A stretch of DNA of 64,000 nt from Ulva prolifera. Its lineage: Eukaryota; Chlorophyta; Ulvophyceae; Ulvales; Ulvaceae. The notes beneath the pieces were generated by a model. The model had not been told where the DNA came from. It did no database searches and saw nothing but the letters and a program-made list of their open reading frames with translations. The translations under genes and the position numbers were made by a program. Below are positions 24,901-36,763 of the stretch, one piece after another (within the stretch, counting starts at the first letter, position 1; each line of letters begins with the position of its first letter). The stretch spans positions 7,693,315 through 7,757,314 of the forward strand of contig CM041199.1 in NCBI GenBank assembly GCA_023078555.1, given 5' to 3'.

Positions 24901-25274
24901 GGTCGCCGGCATGTAGTGTATCATAATCCGGGCTGTGTGAGACCCAGCCTGGCGGTAGCACAGCACGCGTAGCACACCTCCACAATCTTGGCGTTGCTCG
25001 CCAGGCTGTCAGCCCCATCAATGCTAGGCGTGGCTGCCGCTGGGGCGGCCGCGAAGGCGAGCCACGCCCTGAAGTGGCTGGGGGGAATCGGCAGAGTCGC
25101 AGAGCCTTCAGTCTCCAGCAGCTCGAGGAGCGTGTGGCTTTGGTGGCACGTAGAGCGGGCCACAGAGCAGCCCGCGTACAGCACGGCCTTGCGCCCACGC
25201 TCCCCGACCGACACCACAGTCACCTGAGTGGTGGTGGCATTGCTGGCAGTGGCAGTGCAGTCTGCTGTGCCCAT
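21912..25274 (-). CDS. POZ/SKP1-like leucine-rich repeat protein, copy A (intact)
   Basis: Three exons (25274-24978, 24537-22873, 22406-21912), all phase 0, give 818 residues. Exon 1 encodes a SKP1/BTB-POZ-like fold: a beta strand (TTTQVTVVSV), then SHTLLELLETEGSATLPIP and FRAWLAFAA, ending NAKIVE. Exon 2 continues with VSQFMRHAAAEERAASRIAV and then irregular leucine-rich repeats (STLTRLCIT, ARLRHLSID, FTALTSLRL). A family block around GVAHPLCALEMLHYN follows, then a repeat GLHTLRLS. Exon 3 adds LRDLAVL, LTHLRTLSLQGV, LTALLLHG and LPELQCLDV. Closest relative in the window is copy G. The architecture suggests a substrate adaptor of a cullin ubiquitin ligase or a recognition protein; this is inference. 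The start is the ATG that matches the length of exon 1 in the other copies. Confidence 0.85.
22471..22816. repeat. 173-bp tandem duplication in intron 2 of copy A
   Basis: CCATAGCTGGTCGGATCAAG at 22471 recurs at 22644 with one change. Later parts (the bases before TGGTGCACAT, and GTGGCCTGCGTG) also repeat with the same 173-bp offset but have diverged. The duplication accounts for most of the 466-bp intron. Confidence 0.8.
24875..24914. repeat. 16-bp tandem repeat, 2.5 units, in intron-1 flank of copy A
   Basis: CGGCATGTCCGGTCGC is followed directly by CGGCATGTCTGGTCGC and a half unit. It lies in intron 1 of copy A, about 65 bp from the end of exon 1. Confidence 0.8.
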
Positions 25275-27471
25275 GTGAGATTCCGAGCGTGATGTGTGTA
25301 CTTCAACATGAGGCTTCCCTCGTGCCTGCCTCGCTGATTCTGCCCCTCCAGCACAGTCTGCCGCAGGCGCCTCGGACTTGCTGCGTGAAATTGACAGAGG
25401 ATGACGTCCCTGCATGCATACATGACATGGGTCTACAGGCTTCAGGTGTTGCTGGAGCTCCTGCAGTTTCACCACCCTGCAGCGTGCCAAGACATGTGTG
25501 TCTTCCTGGGTGTGCCGTGTTCCTGTGCAGTGGCTGCGGTGCTATCTGCCTCTCTTCATAAACCACCCGCGGTGAGTGGTGATGTCGGGCTAGGTGCTGT
25601 GTCATTTCTCCGATACAATGAGCCTCGATGGTGAATTCTGTGTGCTGACCTATGGGCGCCACAGTGTAAGGCAGCTCGGCCAACACCGCGAGCAACACTG
25701 ATCAATTCGCATGAGCTGACACAATTCGATTGCATTCGCTGGGTGAAAGCTATCGCGAGCGGGCCCTGTCAGATGAATCCACTGCAGTCAGCGCGAGCAT
25801 GCACGGCTGCGGGATGACAAGCCAGGCAGACGTAGGACGATGCAGCGCCCTCAGAGCACACCTTCAGCTTTTCCCAGTACTCGCCGTGCAGGAATGACGT
25901 CGCTTGGGACATATTTCGAGACTACAGCGCTGACAAGGAAGGCCTCCTCCACCAGTGTGCGTTGGTAGTCAGAAGCCTGCGCTGGCATATAGTGACTCCC
26001 AAGCAGCCCAAATTCTGAAAATTGCAGGTGATTTGGATATAATTCCATGCATCGGAGTGCAAATTGGCTTCAGAATGGAACGCCTTTCCACGCTATTGCC
26101 ATGCGCGAAGCATTCGTCGCAATTGTGCAATACAAACGACCACTATGTCGCACAGTAATTCAGCGACTGCGAGGCCGATAATACGAGTGATGAGGCAGGA
26201 GTTTGATGCACGGTGCTCTGCGGAGCGACAGCCGCTTTTCGTGGAGACGAGGCCGCTTCCACTTGTCGCTTCAGCGCGGGCAATCACCCCGCCCGCGCTG
26301 GCGTGACTCAAGACCCGAGGGTTTCCGAGTCAACACCAACTGACCAGTGAAACACAGGACAGGAGGCGTCGAAACTGATCTCTGTCTGCCCTCCAGCTGC
26401 GCTCCATCTGACAACGCGCATCGCAGGTCTTGAGATCCTTCCTACCCAGCATCGCATGGCTACTGGGGACATGCAGCACCCCCAAAACCCAACCCCAGGG
26501 ACGTGAATCGCCGGGAATGCTCAGAAAAGAGCGACCAGGGCAACATTCAGTGCATCTTTGCGCGTTGCAGCGCTGTCAATTAGAGCGGCCAGACCGCTGT
26601 GGCAATATACTACCGCAACAGACTCTGTTCGGAAGCACAAAGTTGCAGTTGCTTATAATTGCAATGGCCTGGAACAGCAATCAGGGCCAACGCCTACCTC
26701 AGGCTCTGAGGAAGAACCTCAGCGAATGTAACAGTGAAGGAGTTCAACATTTGCTTTGGCCTCGCCCCGCGCAGCTCAGTGCCAGCAGAAACATGAAGCT
26801 GTGCTGATTCTGAGACGAGAAAAACTCCCAAACTGCTTGCAGTTCCAGGCAACGCCAGGTCTGTCCCTTCTTTGATCTATCTGAACCTCCTGAGGCCTGA
26901 GACTATTCTCCACTCTTGCAACCACTGCCGCAATCAACGGTCTCGAAAAACACAAACCAATTTTCATCTAAATACCGGCACTGAATACACTTTGAGAATC
27001 GTGGTGTGCTGTGGCTGAGGTGGTGGGGTTTGGGGCTAGGGCAGCCCCCAGCAATCGGGCGGCCAGGGTTGGCGGCCTCAGGCTGCAGTGTGTTGGGCGT
27101 GGCCCTGTCGTACGGCAGCGGGCGTTGTGGTGTTGGCAGTTGTGTTGTCGTGTGTGGGCCGTGGGGTCTGTGCGTGCTTGTATGGGTGTGTGGTTGTGTG
27201 CTTGGCGGTCTGCAGATCTGTGTCGTTTGCTGCGCCAGTGATGGGTTTTCTGGGCGTGGTGGGTGTCGCTTTTGTGGGTGTCTGGGTGTTTGCGTCGTCT
27301 GTTTGCTTCTTTCGCGGTGCTGCCCGCCTTGCTGCCTTTATCCTTGTAACACGTTGAGAATCGCCGTCCACCGTTCGCTTGTGCAATTCTATGATATATG
27401 GCTCTCTGACACTCATGTGTAGCACACCAGCCGTGTTACACGTGCAAGGCAATCGCTTGAACTCAAGCTGG
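25275..27471. other. Intergenic stretch between LRR copies A and B
   Basis: It should contain the promoter of A and the 3' UTR of B. The G/T-rich plus-strand frame at 27006-27422 and other open frames have no recognisable domain. Nothing else is assigned. Confidence 0.5.
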
Positions 27472-30400
27472 TCACTTGCATACAGCTCGTGCCCCAAGGT
27501 GCAGCGGCAGCTCCAGCAGCGCCGGCCGCAGCCCCTCCCACAGCTGCCTGCACGCATCCTCCACCACGGCAGGCTGCGGCGAAATGCCCCAGCGCCGCAG
27601 CAGCTCCACCTCCACGTCAAGGCACTGCAGCCCTGGCATCTGCAGCAGCGCCTTCCCGAACTCGGCCGCGCCCCGCCACTGCCCGCCGAAGTCGATTCTG
27701 TGCCGATGGTCGCCGTGGAGGAGAAGTGCGGTGAGGCCCCGCGGCAAGCTGAGGCATTCGGGGGCGCACAAGACGCCGCCGACACCCTGGAGGCTGAGGG
27801 TGCGGAGGTTGGTGAGGCGGGAGAGGCAGGCGAAGTCGGGCACTGATGTTGGACCGAGGTCCTTGTGGCCGCGGCCCAGGGCGGCGATGTCGCGCAGGGC
27901 GACCATGCATGGCGCATCTGACAGGATCAGGTCCTGCACAGCACGCAGCGCTCACCCGCCGGGACGACATGCATGGCGCATCTGACAGCACCAGGATTTG
28001 AGGTATCATGCCGCCCCTGGCACAGGCCGGTTCCGTCTATGACTCGCTCCAGCAGTTGTGCACATGCGTTGGTACCCAGAATGAAATGGAACAGCGAGGT
28101 TGTGCTCTAGATTTTAGGTGCTGGTGCTTCTGCGTGGGGCGGCTAACCACCTAGCAAAGCCCCTGCTGTGGCCGGCTTCGGGGGGCGCACACCGTGTGAT
28201 GCGTGACATGTTGTACAACACTGCTGCAGCGCAGTGTTGCATCGCTGTGCAGCATTTCCAGGACTGCCACCCCGCAATTAGATCTGAATATTCTGATTTT
28301 TTCTATGTGATCGGGCCCGATAGCCCAACACCGCTGCACACGGCAGGAGTATTGAGGATGATGTCTCGGCGTGTCGAGTACAGGAAGCCAGTTTGCATGT
28401 GCATAGCAGCCTATCAGAGGTGCCCCAAAACAGGATCGACAGTGTCGAGCAACATCGGCTTGGGTTGGCTAAGACAATATTATCAAACATTGGCAACTCT
28501 GGGCGTCCAGGACCACAACAGGAGCACCCCAACCGTGCTGGGTCACCGCGATGTTCATCGAGCGCATCGTACATGCATGCCGCTGCGGTTGCGGAGACCG
28601 AGAGCAGGCGCACCTGCAGCTCCGCAAACGCGTCCCTCGAGAGGTGCAGGGTGTGCAGTCCCCAGCCCTCAGGCGCGGGGTCGCGCGGCCAGGCACTGCC
28701 GCTCTGAGTGTCTGCATCACCGTGGGGGGCGGCGTTGTAGTGCAGCATCTCGAGGGCGCAGAGGGGGTGCGCCACCCCTGACGGCCGCGCCGTCACCCAC
28801 CCGCACCTGTACCCACCGGCCTGGGGTCTCCCAGCACTGCCTCCAGTAACATCTTGCGTGAAAACGCTCCCGATCCACAGCGCCGAGCGCGGGGGCAGGT
28901 CTCTCACCCGCAGCACGCACAGCGTTCCCAGATGATGTGGCACCGCGCCGGTCAGGATGCGCCGCGTCAGCGCGAGGACCCCGGCGCTGACGCCAGTCAC
29001 GTCACCCCCCAGCGCCAATGCACGGAGGCTGCCAGGGCCCCCATCATCGCGAGGATCCGGGGCCGCACAGGACCCGCCCGCCCCGGCCGCCGCGTCCGGC
29101 CCCAACACTCGTGTGACGAAGCCGTACCGGAAGAAGTGGACGTACGAGCTTGCGACGGCGCACGAGAGTGACAGTTCAGCCTGCAAGCTGAACATACCGC
29201 ATGCGGACGGGATGTGGCCACAGCAATGCACAACGCCGCGGTCTAGATCTTCGCCATCAACGTCGAACGCCGTGCAGTTGAGGGGCCGGCACATCCGCGT
29301 GATGATCGGTGGGAGCGCGCGGCCCGTAGCTGGAACCGGGTGGTCAAGGTTGAAGTGGCCAGAGGCGCTCTGGTACACGCGGACCGTCGGCGCGTTGTCG
29401 CCGGACGCGTGGATGCGGCGCAGTGACGGCGCCTCTCTGAGCAGCTGGCCTTGAGCTTCGAGCGCCGACCCGGTCGTCGGGAGGTGAGTGAGGAAGAGGG
29501 ACTCGACGGCGGGCATGTGGGCGATGGCGAGGGGCGCGGTGGGGAGGCGGAGGGAGGTCAGGGCGGTGAAGGTGCAGAGCACGCTGTGCATGGGCTCCTC
29601 GTTCGGGTCGACGAGGGTGTCGATGCTGAGGTGGCGGAGCGCAGCCGGGGAGAGCTGCTCGAGCACGGCCGCGACGGCCGCAGGAGTGGTTGCGCACGGC
29701 CTTCTGAGGTCGCCGTATGATGCCTTGCCGTGAGTGATGCAGAGGCTGGTGAGGGTGCTGAGGTGCTGCAGGAGGGGCCGAATGGTGTGCAACGGCTGGT
29801 GCTGATCGAGGCAAGGCGCAGGGATACGCAGGGCTGTCAGGGGTGGCGCCGCAGGGAGAATCCCGGCAACCAGGCGGCTGATGTCGAGGAGCGTGGCCGG
29901 GGTGTGCACGGGAACTCGGGGGGGTGAGAGGTCGAGCACGCCGGCGGTGAGGGAGAGGAAATGGGCGAGGGCCTCGGCGGGGAAGGGGGGAGACAGGATC
30001 AGCGCCTCGCAGAGCGTGAGGTGGGGGACGACGGCGGCTGCTGCGGCGGATGAAAGTGGCGGCAGTGCTGCGATCGCTGCCTGCAGAATCTCGCCGGGTC
30101 GTGGCAGCACGGTGTGGGGGAAGATGCCCACAGCCGCAGCAACAGCGGTTTCTGTTTGCAAGAGGTCCTCGCGGTAGGCTCGGCGAAGCCCCTTGGCCAC
30201 GCAGGAGGACGCGTGGGCTTCAGTTTCAGCGCTGCGGAGGAACAGAGACACCTGCATGCATGAGCTGTGGCCATAAGGACTGGCTAGCGTGCAGAGGTGA
30301 GCATCGAGAGTGTGGTCATGCAGCACCGTCTCCCTGGCACCCTCATGTGTGGCCGCTGAGAGATTGATATGCTGCTGGAAGTTGCAATCGACAGAGCTTA

Positions 30401-30762
30401 CAGAGCCTAGGGCCACACCCGGCCAGCGTCCTTCACATGTGACCTATTGACAGGATTGACAATGGAAACAAAGAGATCAGCACCTCGATGAGCTCGGCTT
30501 TGCTTGCCAGGCTGTTGGTCTGTGCTTGATTGTTGATGCTGGGAGTCGTCCCATTGCAGGAGGCCACATACTGAACCCAGGCCTGAAAGTGGCTGGGCAG
30601 AATGGGCAGTGTCACGGCACCGTCTGTCTCGAGGAGGTCGAGCAGAGTCTGGCTCTGCTGGCAGGCTGCATCTGGCAAGGCTTCGCCTTGGAAGTGAAGC
30701 TCCTTGCCCTTGCAGCCGCTGCTCACCACAGACAGCTGCGTGTGGGTGCCAGCTGACTGCAT
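27472..30762 (-). CDS. POZ/SKP1-like leucine-rich repeat protein, copy B (intact)
   Basis: Exons 30762-30484, 30251-28614 and 27933-27472, all phase 0, give 792 residues. Exon 1 has the POZ-like signature (QQSQTLLDLLETDGAVTLPI, FQAWVQYVA, KAELIE). Exon 2 opens VSLFLRSAETEAHASS, less like the others, and carries leucine-rich repeats (LSTLTSLCIT, AALRHLSIDT, FTALTSLRL, MPAVESLFLTHLP), the SSYVHFFRYGF motif and GVAHPLCALEMLHYN. Exon 3 ends in LRTLSLQGV, LTALLLHG and LQCLDVEVELL. Intron 2 holds an old hAT-type MITE (28232-28333) and a short duplication of the exon-3 start region (27900-27950 against 27961-28000). Its exons 2 and 3 are the source type for the 3' half of copy C. Confidence 0.85.
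28232..28333. mobile_element. hAT-type MITE, copy 1 (old, in intron 2 of copy B)
   Basis: A 102-bp element with ends CAGTGTTGC and CCCAACACCG and the family interior (GCATTTCC, GATCTGAATATTCTG, CTATGTGATCGGGC). It is in the orientation opposite to the copy at 52264. The flanking octamers match at only about 6 of 8 positions, so this copy is older. It has no coding capacity. Confidence 0.75.
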
Positions 30763-32549
30763 TGTTGCGTGGTCCAGTCAACGTTCTGGAACGTGGATGT
30801 GGTGCCTGCATGGTCGCAGGTGACGATTCTGTTTACAGAGGTAGGAGCGTGGGAAGACTGCAGGCAGTGCAGTGCCAGCTGTGCCATGTGGTGCAGCGAC
30901 TTTGCTACTTCATCAGCAGCGCCTCTGGAGCACCTCGTGGTCACCCAGTCCGCTAGAGAGCACTTGCACCTCAGCGATCGCCTACATGATGAATTACCAG
31001 AGTGAATGAGAACGATATGCAGTCTGAATGCCAGATATGGAAGTGCAGGTCCGATTCATCCTGCAAGCACCACATGTACATCGCGATCGCGATCGATGCG
31101 GTGTAGCAGCTGTTGCGTGAGATTCATCCGGAGCACGATGTCGGTCTACAGTCTCGTAGACGCTTTTATGCTCGCCTTGACACCCGCTGGCGCACGTATG
31201 TGTACGTACTGTGGTGCGTTATGGAGTCATCGATCTCCCTGGTCGAAGCGAGGACGACATACCGCAGACGCTGAGACCGCAGTGTACAAATATTGACGGA
31301 ATATGTCTGTTGATCTGCTGTCAGAAGGTATGGCGAAGAGCAAACTTTCGGCGTAGCTGTGGACTGTCGTAACAACTCGGTCTACAGATCTGTCTAGACG
31401 GGATGGTTCGTCTGGTATGGGAATTTATCAGGTGATACGGGCAGTTTGAGAGTATCGAGTGCATATGCGCCCTCCTCACGCGTTCAAGGAAGAAATTTTG
31501 TTGAGACTGCAAGCTAGCGAGGGTGGCGTGGTATACAAACGTCGGGGAAAACAACACGGGGCTTCAGGAGATGGTCGTTGGGCAGCCTCGTCTGCTAGCC
31601 TGAAGTGTGCACGACGGTGCAGCCGTTCCTCCGCGCCAGTGCTAGTGTGCATGGGATGTGTTGCGCAGCTGCGCACAATGCAATAGAACTTGTCTCGTGC
31701 TACGCATGTTCAGCAAACTGTGCCTTGCTTCCGGGCACGGTCTACACTCCACCATACACCACTTTCAAAGAATTGGGCAGATTCTTGCACAGGTTATGGC
31801 TCGAGCCATCGATCTGCAAAGAACAGCTCGAGCGAAACGCACAAGGACACAGACACATACGTCTGCCGAAGTCTAGCAGTATCATTTGCTGATGTGCTGT
31901 GCAATGCCTCAAGCTCTTGTGATCTCTGCACGCCATGTCGAGCAGGGCTGCTGTATATCTGCATCTGACGATCCCAGCTTGTAAGGACATGCGCAGCGCT
32001 TGGCAGCTGCTGGCTGTGGCCATGGGTCTGCACCTGTTGCCCCTGCTGCATGACAGGCCATGCACAACTTTGAAAAGGCACAGGCAGGTCCCACAGCAGG
32101 CACAGGACGGTCCCACAGCAAAGTTCTGCTACGGCTTTGCAATGCGCGATGCCACAGCCAGCAAGCTCGACTCACACTTCGGACTCGCAAGAGCGTGAAA
32201 ACCAGATTCAACGGTATCATCATAGAGACTCAACCGGGGAATCTGCGGGATATGCAGGCCGCAACTTTGCGTGGTGCAGGGCGGGGCAACAGCGGGAGAA
32301 CGGCGCAGCGAGACGCCTGCGGAGGTGGAGGGTGACGATCATCCACTGCAGCATCTAGAGCGAGCAGGTGGGGTGTGCCACTCCCAGCAGGTCTTGAACA
32401 CCACACGGTCGGTGAAGGAGACGTTCGGATTCAGCAGAACAACCTGAAGCATTTTCAACTGCAGTGCGCAGAAGGCTCCTGTCAGCGCAGACTATCGATG
32501 TCAGCCTGAACCTGATCATGCACGGCTCCTATTCAAAAGGAAATGCCCA
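30763..32549. other. Intergenic stretch between LRR copies B and C
   Basis: It should contain the promoter of B. Several short open frames show no domain. A CG/AT palindromic string (TCGCGATCGCGATCGA) lies near 31081. Nothing else is assigned. Confidence 0.5.
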
Positions 32550-33456
32550 TCACGTGCAGACGACCTGTGCCCCAAGGCGCAGCGGCATCTGCAGCAGTGC
32601 CGGCCGCAGCCCCGCCCACACCTGCCTTCACGAATCCTCCACCACGGCAGGCCTCGGCAAACTGCCCTCGCCCCGCAGCAGCTCCACCTCCATATCAAGG
32701 CACTGCAGCCCTGGCATCTGCAGCAGCGCCCGCCCGAACTCGGCCGCGCCCCGCCACTGCCCGTCGACGGGGTGCGTACGCCACGTGTGGTGGCCGTGGA
32801 GGAGCAGCGCGGTGAGGCCACGCGGCAGGCGGAGGCAGTCGGGGGCCCTCAAGACACCGCCGACACCCTGGAGGCTGAGGGTGCGGAGGTGCATGTTGCG
32901 GGAGATGCATGTGAGGTCGGGCGCCGATGCTGGAGGCGCGGTTCCGCGTCCCCCGTAGAGGACGGCGAGGTCGCGCAGGGCCGGCATGCTAGGCGCAGCT
33001 GCAAGCACCAGGTCCTGCAGACATCAGGCCGGGTCTGACACAGGGAGAATGGGAGATGGGCATGCACGTATTTGGACCCAATACCAAGCAAATGTACACA
33101 AGTGGTGTGGTGTGGTGATGCTTCAGTCGATAATTATCTACCACCTGCCAGCTAGCTGCTGTACAGCTGAGGGTGCCGTCCGTTCTTTGGGGGCCCGGAA
33201 ACAACACCGACGCAGGAAGAAGGCGTCCAGATCATATTCCTGATGTTCTTTCCTCGACTGGATAGTAGGTTTGCCTGGCTGCAGGATAGTGGCATACATA
33301 TGCCAGCCTATCAGAGGAAGCTCAGCCAGCTGATGTAGATGCACCGTGCCCAGCTAAGTAAATCCAGAATAGGATTGCCACAACATCATCACACTTGGCA
33401 AATATGGATGCTCAAGACCACAAAGTGCCAAGCATGAAGGTTCCACGCGGTGCTGA

Positions 33457-33507
33457 ATCAGTGCAGTGGCACATATGTGCCACCCACATATGTGCCACTG
33501 CACTGAT
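33457..33507. repeat. Foldback element, 23-bp arms and 5-bp loop, in intron 2 of copy C
   Basis: Perfect 23-bp arms start ATCAGTGCAGTGGCACATAT and enclose a 5-bp spacer. The flanking intron sequence aligns with intron 2 of copy B, which has no counterpart of the arms, so this is an insertion or a local inverted duplication. The ends resemble hAT ends (CAGTG/CACTG), but I see no target-site duplication. Confidence 0.85.
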
Positions 33508-35870
33508 ATCGCACCGCGATGGCCGCCCCAAGGAGCACCACAAGCACACCTGCATTGCCGCAAACGCGTCAGGCGAAAGGTGCAGAGTGTGCAGCCCCCG
33601 GCTTTCAGGCACGGGGTCGAGGGGCCAGGCATTGCTGGTCGAATCGCCGGCATCACCGTGGGGGGCGGCGTTGTAGTGCAGCATCTCAGCGCGCAGATGG
33701 GGGTCCGACGGCCGCACCGTCACCCACCTGCAGCCGTACTCGCCAACGTAAATCCCCCCATCGTTACTTCCAGTAACGTCTGGCGTGACAGCCCTGCCAA
33801 CACACAGCGCGGAGCGTGGGGGCTGGTCGACCATGCGCAGCACGCACAGCGTTCCCAGATGATGTGGCACTGTGCCGGTCAGGATGCGCCTCGTCAGCGC
33901 GGGCACTCCGGCACAGGCGCCGTCCGAAGAAGCCCCCACCGCCAACGCGCGGAGGCTGGCCGGCCCTCCATCATCATGTGAATCCGTGTCGGTACAAGGC
34001 CCGCTTGCAGCGGCGCCCGCGTCCAGGCCCCCACACTCGCTCGACAAAGGCGTACCGGAAGGAGTGGACGTACGAGCTCGCGACGGCACGCGCCCGCGCG
34101 TATTCAGCCTGCAAGCTGAGCACGCCACGGGAGGACGGGATGGACCCCCAGGACTGCACATTGGCGGGGCGCGCCTTCCTGGCAGCTTCGTCTTGCAGTC
34201 TGAGGTTGTGCGGCGGGCGGCCCATCAGGGTGATGATCGGCGGGAGCGCGCGGCCCATAGCCGGCACCGGGTGGTCGATGTTGGAGTGGCCAGAGGCGCT
34301 CTGGTACACGCGGACCGTCGGCGCGGCGTCGCCGGACGCGTGGATGCGGCGCAGTGACGCCGCGTTTCCGAGCAGCCGGCCCTGAGCGTTGAGGGCGGAC
34401 CGGGTTATCGGCAGGTGAGTGAGGGAGAGGGACTCCAGGGCCGGCATGTGGGCGATGGCGAGGGGCGCGGTGGGGATGCGGAGGGAGGTCAGGCGGTGAA
34501 GGTGCAGAGCACACTGCGCGCATGGGCTCCTCGTTCGGGTCGACGAGGGTGTCGATGCTAAGGCGGCGGAGCGCAGCCGGGGAGAGCGCCTCCAGCACGG
34601 CCGCATCGGCCGCAGGAGTGGTTGCGCACGGGCTTCTGAGGTCGGCGTATGAAGCCTTGCCATGTGTGATGGAGAGCCTCCTGAGGGTGCTGAGGTGTTG
34701 CAGGAGGGGCCGAATGGTGTGCAACGGCCGGCACTGCTAAAGGCACGGTGCTGGGATGCGCAGGGCCGTCAGGGGTGGCGCCGCAGGGAGAATCCCGGCA
34801 AGCAGGCGGCTGATGGCGAGGAGCGTGGCCGGGGTGTGCACGGGGACGCGGGGGGGCGAGAGGTCGAGCACGCCGGCGGTGAGGGAGAGGGTGTGGGCGA
34901 GTGCCTCGGCGGGGAAGGGGGCCGGCAGGAGCAGCGCCTCGCAGAGGGTGAGGTGGCGGGCGACGGCGGCCGCGGCGACAGGAGCGAGTGGCGGCAGTGT
35001 AGAACTGGCCGCCCGCAGGCGCTCCCCTGCTCCGCCCGGGATCTCGGTGAGCATGTAGCATTCAAGTGGCTGCAGTGCCCTGACGGCACTTGTGCGAAGG
35101 CTGCGATCCGAAGCCCTGAGGTCCCGGCGGTAGGCGCGGCGCAGCACCACGGCAATGCGGGTGGCCGCGCGTTCCTCCGCTGCTGCATGCCGCACGAACT
35201 GCGACACCTGCATGCATGGGAGCGTATGCAAGCTTGGGGACTCTTTTGTACACATGCCCATGCTGAAAAGTGCCTGGTCGCGATCGATGTCGGAAGTGTG
35301 AGGGCGCACAGTGTCCTAGGGTGTACCGCAAAAGAGCTTGAGGCTGCGTAGGCGTCTTTACTACTGGCATTATTGAAATTGAAATCATACAAACCGTGGA
35401 AGTAAGTATGCAGAAATTTTTTTTATGGTGCCAGCATGGTACTTGCTTACATGCCGCAGCATCTTGTGCGTTGTTGTAATGGCCCAGCCTCCCAGTCTAG
35501 CCATCAATGGCCCAGAGCTCTCAGGGCTACGTATATAGCAAGTTGTATCACATGTGTCATGCGGCAGGCTAGGCTGCCCGCGCCATGACACCACGGACTG
35601 ATGGACATTGCAGCGCACAACCACAAGCCAGGGGTCGCGGCAAGCGGGCGCGTGCTTCAGTTCAACTGCCCTGCCATGGACGTCCTGCGTCCGGATTGCC
35701 GGTGGAGCATTTGCCTACACCACAGACGGCTGGCACACACCGGAGCGGCACAAGGATGCAGGGAGCCCGGGCGTCCCGCGGGCCTTGCTATGCTGCTCGA
35801 CGGCGCCGCACCGTCAGATGCTGGATGCACAACATCATGCTCGAAGGCGTTCGCTTTGATTCCAGTGAGG

Positions 35871-35972
35871 CCGTGTAGGGTCGTCGGGCCCGACCATTTG
35901 TAACAATACCGAATATCCAGTTTACTTTCTGGGTGAGAGCCCTGGAAATGCTGCAGAGCGACCCAAAAGTGC
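35871..35972. mobile_element. hAT-type MITE, copy 2 (in intron 1 of copy C)
   Basis: The interior matches the copy at 52264 (GTCGTCGGGCCCGA, ATACCGAATAT, CCTGGAAATGCTGCA) in the same orientation. The ends are worn (CCGTGTAGGG and ACCCAAAAGTG). Flanking octamers CAGTGAGG and AAGTGAGG match at 7 of 8 positions if the right end is set at 35972. Confidence 0.75.
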
Positions 35973-36645
35973 AAGTGAGGCCGCGCAGGGATTCGCCGCT
36001 CGAGCATGCGTGCGCGGCCGTGCACAACACACCTCAACAAGCCGTGCAGTGGAGGATAGGCCGGCTGCGGCTTGGGCCCCTGCAGCCTCCGCTGTAGCAC
36101 CAGCACCTGAGGTAGCGAATGCCAGCCAGGCCTGGAAGAGCTCGGGCGACAAGGGCAGCTGCACCGGCCCTTCCGTGTCCAGCAGCTCCCGGAGCGTGCC
36201 GCTCTGCTGGCAGAGGTCGGCAGAGACGGTTTGGTGGCCGTGCTGCAGAGCCTTGCCTCCAACGTCATCGTTCACCACAGTCAGCTGGGTTTGCTGCTCC
36301 TCCGCGGGCATGGCTTTGCTTGAGGCTTGGTTGTTGAAGCAGCTCCCACGCGCTGCACAGGGCCAGCCCCAGTTCGAAGGCGAGCCAACAAGATCTGTGC
36401 TTCCCTGCTAGGTCGTCGGTCTACTGGGTGAGCGACAGCTGCAGCTCCAGTGTGGGAAGCCTTTGCTTGCTCTTGGGTATACTACTGCCAGACGAGCACC
36501 CCGGGTGAAACATCATGCCCTTGCGAAGCTCCGTTGACGCATTAATGATTATTTAGACCTGATTTACGGCTGGCATTGCATTGGAACGGTGCTGCACGAC
36601 GAGATGGGCTGAGCTGCCTTGCAGGTGACACCAGCTGCAGGGACA

Positions 36646-36763
36646 GGCTTGCACAGCCAGATCACGAGGGAGGTGTAACATGCACGCTTGCCTACTAAGC
36701 ATGAAGAAGTATTGCTACTCGCAACAGTTGCTCAGTTGAGCTGAGACCGCGGGGGCAGACGGG
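36646..36763. repeat. Duplicated upstream segment, copy next to LRR copy C
   Basis: Two blocks match the upstream region of copy D: 48 identical bases (36646-36693 against 41743-41790, starting GGCTTGCACAGCCAGATCAC) and 35 identical bases (36729-36763 against 41827-41861, starting TTGCTCAGTTGAGCTGAGAC). Weaker similarity continues on both sides. The segment lies about 350 bp upstream of the copy C start. Confidence 0.85.

Larger units (their letters stand above)
32550..36311 (-). pseudogene. POZ/SKP1-like LRR gene, copy C (broken chimera)
   Basis: Exon 1 (36311-36033) is intact and reads MPAEEQQTQLTVV, then DLCQQSGTLRELLDTEG and LFQAWLAFA; it is clearly of D/F type. Exon 2 (35207 to about 33553) starts D-like (VSQFVRHAAAEERAATRIAV, AGERLRAA) but becomes B-like after the LDLSPPRVPVHTPATLL block. 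It has a premature TAG at 34737-34739, a +2/-1 length change near 34.49-34.52 kb relative to B, and at least one further frame change near 34.03 kb. Exon 3 (33014-32550) is B-like with a premature TGA at 32628-32630. The copy therefore cannot make a full-length protein. Intron 1 contains an hAT-type MITE and intron 2 a 51-bp foldback that B lacks. Confidence 0.85.
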
